Assembly (NCBI GenBank): GCA_938049325.1
Contig: CALICC010000373.1
Location: forward strand, 1-6,346
Source: an uncultured Ilumatobacter sp.
GTDB lineage: Bacteria; Actinomycetota; Acidimicrobiia; Acidimicrobiales; Ilumatobacteraceae
Length of the DNA stretch: 6,346 nt
Direction of reading: 5' to 3'
Shown here: one piece after another, positions 1-5,491 of the stretch
Layout of the letters: each line of letters opens with the position of its first letter
Position numbering within the stretch: the first letter of the stretch is position 1
The notes under the pieces: model-generated
Database searches by the model: none
Seen by the model: the letters and a program-made list of their open reading frames with translations, nothing else
What the model was told of the DNA's origin: nothing
Position numbers and translations under genes: made by a program

Positions 1-22
1 CCTATGGATATGTGTGTGAATG

Positions 23-70
23 ACTACGGAGCGATCGGGCGACCGCTCGCGAGTTCAAAAGAACCGTAGT
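23..70 (-). terminator. Possible structured 3' end of the liv operon
   Basis: The non-coding stretch after the livM stop contains a perfect 7-bp inverted repeat, ACTACGG (23-29) and CCGTAGT (64-70). It encloses a hairpin at 31-50 (4 bp, one mismatch, 3 bp, four-base loop) and a mini-hairpin at 53-64 (GTTC, AAAA, GAAC). The whole could fold as a three-way junction. On the minus strand it lies about 30 nt past the livM stop, where a terminator or 3'-protecting structure would sit. There is no T-run after it, so a classical intrinsic terminator is not shown. The remaining bases of 1-98 hold nothing I can recognise. Confidence 0.3.
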
Positions 71-98
71 GCCTGGGCAGTGCCGGCGCCGGGTCAGG

Positions 99-1286
99 TC
101 AGGAGACAGATCCGTCGTCGACCGGCGCCGCCGCGGCGCGCGGGATGCTCGGGATCACGCGCACGACCTTCGAACGCAACAGCCGGAACGTACCGACGGC
201 TCCGAACGGCGCAAACCGGGCAAACAGGATCAACAGCACACCGAAAACGACTCCACCCAGCCCGTTGAGCTGCGTCCCTTCGTCGACGATCGAACTGAAG
301 ACCGGGTACGAGTCGGGATCCTCACCGATGCCACGGGCGACCTTGTTGACGAACACATAGAAGACGGCGCCGACCAGCGGGCCCCACACCTGTGCCGCAC
401 CACCGACGACCATGGCCACCAGGAACGTCACCGCCCCGATCAGTCCGAACAGCGGCACGTCACCGTCGACCAGTCCGAGCTTGAGACCGAACAGCGCGCC
501 AGCGATGCCGGTGATCGCCCCCGACAAACCGAACACCACCGTCTTGATGACCGACAGGTTGACGCCCATCACCTCGGCGGCGAGTTCGTTGTCACGCGTG
601 GCGACCATGGCACGACCGATCCGGCTGCGCAGAAGACCGCCGACGAGGAGCATGATCAACAGCAGCAGGCCCAGCGACAAGTAGATGAACCACTTGTTGA
701 GGTCGGCACGGCCTTCAAGGCCGATCGCGCTCGCCCAGTCTGGCGGCGAGTACTTCGAGCCCTTGATACCTGCCGCACCACCCGTGATGCCTTCGAGTTC
801 TTCCCATTTGAGCGTAGAACGAACCGCTTCGACAGCAACCAGCGTGGTCAGTGCGAGATAGATGCCTTTGAGCCGCAGTGCCGGCAAGCCGATGACGCAA
901 CCGACGACGAAACAGAAGACCGCCGCGACCGGAATCGTCCAACCAGGCGACCATTGGTTGTCAGGGCCGAAGAACGGCGTGTTGATCCGGCCTTCGGTCA
1001 GCACGATGGCTGTGAACGCTCCCAGAGCGAAGAACGCTGCGTGACCGATCGAGAGCTGGCCGGTGAACCCGGTGATCAGGTTGACGCCCATGACCGCGAT
1101 CGCCACGATGAAGGCGTCGGCCAGGAGACCCAGACCCGAGTTGGTCCAGCCGTCGCCGAGCACACCGGTCCATCCGAAGACGCGGATTCCGAGGTACGCC
1201 AGCGGAATGGCGAACACGGCGATGCGGCCCAGCCAATGAAGTCCGCCATTGGCCGGCGTGAGAATGGGATAGGTCGAATCGCTCAT
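99..1286 (-). CDS. livM: Branched-chain amino acid ABC transporter permease LivM
   Basis: This is an inner-membrane permease subunit of a HAAT-family importer. It pairs with LivH to form the channel and is driven by LivG and LivF. The 395-residue product has about ten hydrophobic segments. The family signature GQLSIGHAAFFALGAF lies at residues 76-91. The cytoplasmic EAA-like coupling loop at 221-243 contains the conserved ARDNE-type core, here ATRDNELAAEVMG. A longer extramembrane stretch at about 157-197 and a short Ala/Pro-rich tail (about 383-395) are within family variation. Two starts are adjacent, GTG at 1289 and ATG at 1286. I prefer the ATG because a GGAG lies 8 nt before it, against 5 nt for the GTG. 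The ATG shares its A with the livH TGA (TGATG), implying coupled translation. It is the last gene of the operon. The family is certain; the substrate (branched-chain amino acid or another small polar solute such as an amide) cannot be read from the sequence. Confidence 0.93.
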   Translation of the reverse strand: MSDSTYPILTPANGGLHWLGRIAVFAIPLAYLGIRVFGWTGVLGDGWTNSGLGLLADAFIVAIAVMGVNLITGFTGQLSIGHAAFFALGAFTAIVLTEGRINTPFFGPDNQWSPGWTIPVAAVFCFVVGCVIGLPALRLKGIYLALTTLVAVEAVRSTLKWEELEGITGGAAGIKGSKYSPPDWASAIGLEGRADLNKWFIYLSLGLLLLIMLLVGGLLRSRIGRAMVATRDNELAAEVMGVNLSVIKTVVFGLSGAITGIAGALFGLKLGLVDGDVPLFGLIGAVTFLVAMVVGGAAQVWGPLVGAVFYVFVNKVARGIGEDPDSYPVFSSIVDEGTQLNGLGGVVFGVLLILFARFAPFGAVGTFRLLRSKVVRVIPSIPRAAAAPVDDGSVS

Positions 1287-2173
1287 CACACACGCTCCAC
1301 TTTCTCGGTGCCGAACAAACCTGACGGTCGAAAGAGCAGCACCGCCAGCAAGACGACCAACATGACCGGGAACAACATCTCAGCCAAGAAGTCGACGTAG
1401 CCGATGAGGAACGCTTTGAGCAGCCCGATCGTGATGCCACCGACGACGGCGCCGAACGGCGAGTCGAGCCCACCCAACACCGCGGCCACAGAGGCCAAGA
1501 GGAACGGTCCGAGCATCAGCGTGCCGCTCAACGCGGCAGACGGTGCGAGCAGCGTTGCTGCAAGTGCGCCGATCGCGCCAGCGAGTCCCCAGCCGAGAAT
1601 CAGGATGTTGCCGACCCGGATGCCGACGAGGTTCGACGACTCCTGGTTGTTGGCCACGGCACGCATCGCGAGGCCGATCTTGGTGTAGTTGAAGAGCAGG
1701 AACAACAGCAGCACCATGACGGCGAGCACCGCGATGATGCCGAGGCGTTCGTAGCGGATCGTTGCATCGCCGATCTTGAAGAACGCGTTCTCGTCATTGG
1801 GGAACACACTCGGCAAGCCGCGAGCGTCGACGCCCCAGAACATGGCACTGAGCTGGTTCACCGCGAGGAACACACCGATCAACGCAACGATCACCGCCCC
1901 TGGATTTCGTTCCTCGATCGGACGAACGACGACGCGCTCGACAAGCGCCGCGATCACGAAGCCGATGACCATGGCCACGAGGATCGACAGCCACACCGGC
2001 CACCCGCTGAGGGTGAACGTCGACGCGAAGAAGGCACACAGCGTGCCGATCTCGCCTTGCGCGAAGTTGAGCTGACCGGTCGACCGGAAGATCACGACCA
2101 GTGCGAGCGCGAGCAACGCGTAGATCGATCCTTCGGCCAGACCGTTGAACATTCTTTCGATGAACAGCGACAT
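1286..2173 (-). CDS. livH: Branched-chain amino acid ABC transporter permease LivH
   Basis: This is the second inner-membrane permease subunit of the same importer and the partner of LivM. The 295-residue product is a typical length for LivH and has about eight or nine hydrophobic segments. Near the N terminus it has the signature GQLNFAQGEIGTL (residues 33-45), which distinguishes LivH from LivM. The cytoplasmic EAA-like loop that contacts the ATPases spans residues 165-187 (KIGLAMRAVANNQ, then VGIRV). A glycine-rich segment (about 222-250, with VLGGLDSPFGAVVGG) and the end RPSGLFG are usual for the family. The ATG at 2173 overlaps the livF stop by one base (TGATG). A strong GGAGGAG lies 7 nt upstream inside livF, so the start is well supported and re-initiation is likely. 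Nothing looks degraded. A urea or amide transporter of the same superfamily is the main alternative. Confidence 0.95.
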   Translation of the reverse strand: MSLFIERMFNGLAEGSIYALLALALVVIFRSTGQLNFAQGEIGTLCAFFASTFTLSGWPVWLSILVAMVIGFVIAALVERVVVRPIEERNPGAVIVALIGVFLAVNQLSAMFWGVDARGLPSVFPNDENAFFKIGDATIRYERLGIIAVLAVMVLLLFLLFNYTKIGLAMRAVANNQESSNLVGIRVGNILILGWGLAGAIGALAATLLAPSAALSGTLMLGPFLLASVAAVLGGLDSPFGAVVGGITIGLLKAFLIGYVDFLAEMLFPVMLVVLLAVLLFRPSGLFGTEKVERV

Positions 2174-2889
2174 CAGCCGACTCCTCCGAGGTATGCCTCT
2201 TTGACCGTGTCGTCGGCCAACAATTCGTCACCGGTTCCGGTCGCCACGATGTTGCCCGTTTCGAGCACGTAGGCCCGATCGGCCAACTGCAGCGACAGCC
2301 CGGCGTTCTGTTCGACGACCAGCAGCGCCATGCCCATCTCGTCGCGTAGCTCGCCGAGGATCCTGAACAGGTCCTGCGTGATGATCGGCGCCAACCCGAG
2401 GCTCGGCTCATCGCACAGCAGCAGCTTGGGCCGGTTCATCATCGCTCGGGCGATCGCGAGCATCTGCTGTTCACCACCCGAGAGTTGGCCAGCGCGCTGA
2501 TCACGCCGCTCTGCGAGCCGCGGAAACACGTCGTACCAGCGATCGAGGTCGGCCGCGATCGACCCCTTCATCGCGTAGGCACCGGCGCGCAGGTTGTCTT
2601 CGACCGACAGGTCGGTAAAGGTGCCTCGGCCCTGTGGCACCTGTGAGATGCCGGCGCGGAGCACCGCATCCGGCTTGGCCTTGCCGATCGACGAGCCTTG
2701 GAACACCACGTCGCCGGTGCGAGCGATCATGCCGGAGATCGCCCGCATCGTGGTGGTCTTGCCAGCTCCGTTGGCGCCCAGGATTACCACAATCTCGCCG
2801 TCGGCCACGGTGAAGTCGAGTCCGTGGAGCACCTCGATCTGGCCGTAGCCGGCGGTGAGCCCACGCACGTGCAGGATCGGCTCGCTCAT
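2173..2889 (-). CDS. livF: Branched-chain amino acid ABC transporter ATP-binding protein LivF
   Basis: This is one of the two cytoplasmic ATPases that power the importer. The 238-residue product shows the ABC order: Walker A GANGAGKTT (38-46), a Q-loop region VPQGRG (84-89), the full ABC signature LSGGEQQ (136-142) and Walker B LLLCDEP (156-162, catalytic Glu161). At the switch position it has Gln194 (VVEQN) instead of histidine. That substitution is characteristic of LivF proteins and is not a defect. It ends with the family-typical EAYLGG. The ATG at 2889 overlaps the livG stop by four bases (ATGA), which supports coupled translation. Only a weak purine stretch precedes it, so it probably depends on ribosomes finishing livG. 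Confidence 0.95.
   Translation of the reverse strand: MSEPILHVRGLTAGYGQIEVLHGLDFTVADGEIVVILGANGAGKTTTMRAISGMIARTGDVVFQGSSIGKAKPDAVLRAGISQVPQGRGTFTDLSVEDNLRAGAYAMKGSIAADLDRWYDVFPRLAERRDQRAGQLSGGEQQMLAIARAMMNRPKLLLCDEPSLGLAPIITQDLFRILGELRDEMGMALLVVEQNAGLSLQLADRAYVLETGNIVATGTGDELLADDTVKEAYLGGVG
2181..2187 (-). promoter_or_regulatory. Ribosome binding site of livH inside livF
   Basis: The minus strand reads GGAGGAG, 7 nt before the livH ATG. It is the strongest Shine-Dalgarno in the operon and lies within the last codons of livF. It could raise permease translation above what coupling alone would give. Confidence 0.65.
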
Positions 2890-3647
2890 GCGCTCGTCCC
2901 GAGGTAGGCCTCGATGACGCGAGGATCGCTCTGCACTTCGTGCGGGAGCCCTTCGGCGATCTTGCGGCCGAATTCCATCGCCACGACCCGATCAGAGATC
3001 GACATGACCATGCCCATGTGGTGTTCGACCAGCAGGACGGTGACACCGAACTCGTCGCGAACGCGCTTGATCGTGTCGCCGAGCTCGCCGACTTCGGCGT
3101 GGGTCAGCCCGGAGGCCGGTTCGTCGAGGAGCAACAGGCGAGGATGCGACGCGAGCGCTCGCGCCAACTCGAGACGCTTGAGCGTGCCGAACGGCAGACC
3201 TGCCGCTGGTTGAAACGCGAATTGTGCGAGGTCGAGCGACTCGAGAATCGAGTACGCCTCGGCGCGAAGCCGCTTCTCCTCGGCGCCGGCGCCGATGCGA
3301 AGCATCGAGCGAACGAAGCCGATCTGGCCGTGGTGGTGTGCACCGGTCATGGTGTTCTCGAGCAATGTCATGGTCGGGAAGAGCGCCAGATTCTGGAACG
3401 AGCGAGCGATGCCGCGTTGTGCGATCCCGTGTGCCGGCAGCGCGAGCACGTCCTCGCCGGCGAACGTCAGCGAGCCACTCGTCGGCTCGTAGATCCGACT
3501 CAACACGTTGAACATCGTGGTCTTGCCGGCGCCGTTCGGTCCGATCAGCCCGAGGATCTCGCCCTCGTGCATCTCGAACGACAGCTCGTCGAGGGCGACG
3601 ATGCCCCCGAACTGCACCGTGATCGCATCTGCTTCAAGTAGTGCCAC
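2886..3647 (-). CDS. livG: Branched-chain amino acid ABC transporter ATP-binding protein LivG
   Basis: This is the other cytoplasmic ATPase of the importer and the first gene of the operon. The 253-residue product has Walker A GPNGAGKTT (36-44), the Q-loop Gln85 in ARSFQN, Walker B LLLLDEP (171-177, catalytic Glu176) and the switch His209 in VEHH. The signature is the LivG-type variant LPFGTLKR (151-158), not LSGGQ. It ends with VIEAYLG, as LivG and LivF usually do. The start is GTG, with GAGAGGA at 3653-3659 about 5 nt upstream; no in-frame ATG near it is better. It is transcribed away from the zinc peptidase gene, with 190 bp between them. Having the ATPases before the permeases reverses the E. 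coli H-M-G-F order but is not unusual outside enterics. Confidence 0.95.
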   Translation of the reverse strand: MALLEADAITVQFGGIVALDELSFEMHEGEILGLIGPNGAGKTTMFNVLSRIYEPTSGSLTFAGEDVLALPAHGIAQRGIARSFQNLALFPTMTLLENTMTGAHHHGQIGFVRSMLRIGAGAEEKRLRAEAYSILESLDLAQFAFQPAAGLPFGTLKRLELARALASHPRLLLLDEPASGLTHAEVGELGDTIKRVRDEFGVTVLLVEHHMGMVMSISDRVVAMEFGRKIAEGLPHEVQSDPRVIEAYLGTSA

Positions 3648-3652
3648 CTAGG

Positions 3653-3659
3653 TCCTCTC
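3653..3659 (-). promoter_or_regulatory. Ribosome binding site of livG
   Basis: The minus strand reads GAGAGGA, then 5 nt, then the GTG start. This is the only good Shine-Dalgarno match near the beginning of the reading frame and fixes the GTG at 3647 as the start. Confidence 0.6.
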
Positions 3660-3677
3660 ATCTCCACTTCGGCGTAC

Positions 3678-3701
3678 CGATTCGCGGCCGGATTCACGGC
3701 C
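3678..3701. repeat. Two tandem 12-bp repeats in the divergent promoter region
   Basis: CGATTCGCGGCC (3678-3689) is followed directly by GGATTCACGGCC (3690-3701), with 10 of 12 bases the same. The second half also pairs with the first as a small stem (GGCCG 3686-3690 with CGGCC 3697-3701). It lies 31-54 bp upstream of livG, in its probable leader or promoter, and could be an operator. This is a direct observation; the role is inference. Confidence 0.45.
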
Positions 3702-3719
3702 AGCTTCCTTGCCGGACGG

Positions 3720-3725
3720 ACCGTA
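3720..3725 (-). promoter_or_regulatory. Candidate -10 element of the livGFHM operon
   Basis: The minus strand reads TACGGT, which fits the actinobacterial TAnnnT -10 pattern. It would start transcription around 3713 and give a leader of about 65 nt before the livG GTG. No convincing -35 is seen 16-18 nt upstream. -35 elements are often degenerate in actinobacteria, so this is only a candidate. Confidence 0.3.
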
Positions 3726-3734
3726 GCAGCCGCG

Positions 3735-3778
3735 CCCGAATCGGACCCGAACCCGCACGGGGCCGGCATCGATTCGGG
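3735..3778. repeat. Perfect 9-bp inverted repeat between the divergent genes
   Basis: CCCGAATCG (3735-3743) is the exact reverse complement of CGATTCGGG (3770-3778), with 26 bp between the arms. Both arms carry the CGATTC core also found in the tandem repeats at 3678-3701. The spacing suits two bound dimers or a looped operator between the two promoters. It could also be a hairpin if transcribed. No regulator gene is nearby in the window. Confidence 0.45.
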
Positions 3779-3789
3779 GAGTTCTCCCC
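3776..3789. promoter_or_regulatory. 14-bp dyad, candidate operator
   Basis: GGGGAG (3776-3781), TT, then CTCCCC (3784-3789) is a perfect 6-bp dyad with a 2-bp centre. It ends about 35 bp before the probable -10 of the peptidase gene, where a repressor or activator could act on it. The symmetry is seen directly; the binding role is inferred. Confidence 0.35.
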
Positions 3790-3824
3790 ATGCCGCCCGC
3801 GATGTGCTGACAAGAGCCGGCACC

Positions 3825-3830
3825 TAGAGT
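3825..3830 (+). promoter_or_regulatory. Candidate -10 element giving a leaderless peptidase mRNA
   Basis: TAGAGT matches the TAnnnT -10 pattern and ends 7 nt before the GTG start at 3838. Transcription would begin at or next to the start codon. No Shine-Dalgarno precedes that start. A -10 at this distance with no ribosome site is the typical signature of leaderless genes in actinobacteria. A CTGACA at 3807-3812 resembles a -35 but lies only 12 nt away, which is too close. Confidence 0.45.
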
Positions 3831-3837
3831 CGAAGAC

Positions 3838-5460
3838 GTGGACATCAGCCGAACCCCCAGGTCCCCATTGGCACTCTTGGTCGGCGCAATGCTGCTCGTC
3901 GCCGCATGCGGTTCGACCGACGTGCTGGTCACGAGTGAACGCTCGGATCAGATCCGCGCGGTCACACCCGATGATCCCGATCGACCTGACGACCCTGACG
4001 ACCCTGACGACCCCGTGCCGTCGACTTCAGAGCCTGGTCGCAACACACCGATCGACCCGATCGATCCGGAGGATTCGATGACGGATCCCGAGATCGTCGA
4101 CATCGACCCGACCACCCTCGACCCCAACGCCATCGATTTCGGCGACGACAAGCCCGAGCGCGCCTACGACAACTTCCTCCTCGCATCGCTCGCCGACATC
4201 GAACTCTGGCTGGCCGAAGAGTACGAGCCGGCCTTCGGAGAGCCCTTCGTGCCGCTCGAAGGATCGGTCTTCGCCGGCTATCCCGAGCGCAACGACCCGA
4301 TCCCCGGCTGCGGCGAGCCGACCACGAGCTACGACGAACTGCAACTGTTCGTCGCGTTCTACTGCCCGATCGGCGACTTCATCGTCTACGACGACGGCGC
4401 GGGCGGCTTGCTGTTCACCCTGGCCGAAGAATTCGGTCCCGCCACGATCGGCATCGTGCTGGCTCACGAGTACGGCCACGCGATTCAAGAACGCACCGGG
4501 GCGCTCCGGCTGAACTTGCCGACGGTCGCCACCGAACAACAGGCGGATTGCATCGCCGGCGCATGGGCGGGGCGGGCCGCAAGTGGCGCGGCGCCCGGCG
4601 TCCCGTTCAGCGACGACGACATCCGCGCCGGGCTGATCTCGATGATCCGAGTGCAAGACCCGGTCGGACTCAACCCCAACGAGCCGGGCGGCCACGGCTC
4701 CGGATTCGATCGTGTCGGAGCGTTCCAAGTCGGGTTCAACGAAGGCCTCAGTCGTTGCGAGCGCCTCATCGAGGACCCGCTGCCGCTCATGCCGCTGAAC
4801 TTCCTCGGACAAGAAGACATCGCCAACCAGGGCAACGCACCGTTCGGTTTCGAAGACGACGAACTGTTCGGCTTCCTCGTTCCCGACCTCAACCTCCTCT
4901 TCGACAACGACCTCGACGCCGAGTTCCCGAACTTCGAACAGCTCGAACTCGTCACCACGCAGAGCGCCGCTGAGGTCGTCTGCGACAACCCCTTCGGTCT
5001 GTACGAACTCGGCGTCGAACTGTGTGCGGCGACGAACACGGTGTTCCTGAACGAGCCCGTGGCGCGAGCTCTCTACGACGACTTCGGCGACTTCGCCCCC
5101 GGCTACCTCCTCGGTGTTGCCTGGGCGGAAGCAGCGCAGCGGTCGACCGACTCCGCGTTGCTCGGCGAGCCACGCCAGCTCCGAAACGATTGCCTCGTCG
5201 GCACCTGGGTCAAGTCGGTTACGCCGACACTCGACGAGTTCGGCAACCTCATCCTCGACGACCAGGGTCGGATCGTGCTCCCCCAACCTCGCGATCCGGG
5301 CCGCGGCGCGTCGATTTCACCAAACGACCTCACCGAGGCGATTCAAACAGCGATCATCATCGGTGACCCGATGTCCGACACCGACGTGTTGGGCAGCGCC
5401 TTCGAGAAGATCAACTCGTTCCGCCGAGGCGCCATCGAAGGCATCACGGCCTGCGGCTGA
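3838..5460 (+). CDS. Secreted lipoprotein, YpfJ-type neutral zinc metallopeptidase with a degenerate second copy of the domain
   Basis: The 540-residue product starts at a GTG and has a lipoprotein signal: Arg5 and Arg8, a hydrophobic core at 11-23, and VAAC with Cys24 as the lipidation site. An Asp/Pro-rich linker (about 43-96) follows. The catalytic half (about 110-307) fits the putative neutral zinc metallopeptidase family (Pfam Zn_peptidase, E. coli YpfJ). It has a conserved Cys158 and the FYCP Cys176, the zinc motif HEYGH (210-214, Glu211 catalytic), and EQQADC (233-238) with Glu233 the likely third ligand. It closes with HGSGFDRVGAF and Cys307. The C-terminal half (about 343-539) repeats this layout with Cys382, Cys396, Cys452 and Cys539, but the metal motif has become VAWAE (427-431). 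The eight cysteines after Cys24 suit four disulfides outside the membrane. The protein is nearly twice the length of YpfJ. Substrates are unknown for the family. It is divergent from the liv operon and convergent with the hydrolase gene. Confidence 0.85.
   Translation: MDISRTPRSPLALLVGAMLLVAACGSTDVLVTSERSDQIRAVTPDDPDRPDDPDDPDDPVPSTSEPGRNTPIDPIDPEDSMTDPEIVDIDPTTLDPNAIDFGDDKPERAYDNFLLASLADIELWLAEEYEPAFGEPFVPLEGSVFAGYPERNDPIPGCGEPTTSYDELQLFVAFYCPIGDFIVYDDGAGGLLFTLAEEFGPATIGIVLAHEYGHAIQERTGALRLNLPTVATEQQADCIAGAWAGRAASGAAPGVPFSDDDIRAGLISMIRVQDPVGLNPNEPGGHGSGFDRVGAFQVGFNEGLSRCERLIEDPLPLMPLNFLGQEDIANQGNAPFGFEDDELFGFLVPDLNLLFDNDLDAEFPNFEQLELVTTQSAAEVVCDNPFGLYELGVELCAATNTVFLNEPVARALYDDFGDFAPGYLLGVAWAEAAQRSTDSALLGEPRQLRNDCLVGTWVKSVTPTLDEFGNLILDDQGRIVLPQPRDPGRGASISPNDLTEAIQTAIIIGDPMSDTDVLGSAFEKINSFRRGAIEGITACG
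3985..4011 (+). repeat. Three perfect 9-bp tandem repeats coding Asp-Asp-Pro
   Basis: CCTGACGAC occurs three times in a row, with diverged copies just before and after it. In frame it encodes the DDP units of the linker after the lipidated cysteine (residues 51-59). The unit is a multiple of three, so slippage would change linker length without breaking the frame. Confidence 0.8.
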
Positions 5461-5490
5461 CGTCGAGTCGTTGAGACGTCGATTCGTCGA
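5459..5490. terminator. Possible bidirectional terminator in the convergent spacer
   Basis: Only 31 bp separate the two convergent stop codons. GACGTC occurs at 5459-5464 and 5475-5480; because it is self-complementary the copies can pair as a 6-bp stem with a 10-nt loop. An alternative small stem, TCGA, TTCG loop, TCGA, spans 5479-5490. No T-run follows on either strand, so termination here is inferred mainly from position. Confidence 0.3.
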
Positions 5491-5491
5491 T

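Noticed and set aside
69..1400. Open frame of 443 codons on the plus strand, longer than livM itself
   Set aside because: It lies antisense to livM and the livM/livH junction. Its product is a run of Asp, Arg, Gln and His with no motif or hydrophobic core, the usual shadow in high-GC genes. LivM opposite it has clear family signatures.
2940..3641. Open frame of 233 codons on the plus strand over livG
   Set aside because: It is antisense to a complete ABC ATPase, has no recognisable domain, and its composition is that of a reverse-strand shadow.
3807..3830. CTGACA and TAGAGT as a complete -35/-10 promoter
   Set aside because: The spacer is only 12 nt, too short for a standard sigma-70-type promoter. 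Only the -10 was kept as a candidate.
3641..4081. Plus-strand frame across the intergenic region into the peptidase gene
   Set aside because: It overlaps the signal peptide region in another frame and has no motif. The codon pattern matches the 3838 frame instead.
4027..5286. Open frame of 419 codons on the minus strand, antisense to the peptidase gene
   Set aside because: The product is Glu/Val/Arg-rich low-complexity sequence created by GC-rich third positions. The plus strand carries a signal peptide, zinc motif and paired cysteines.
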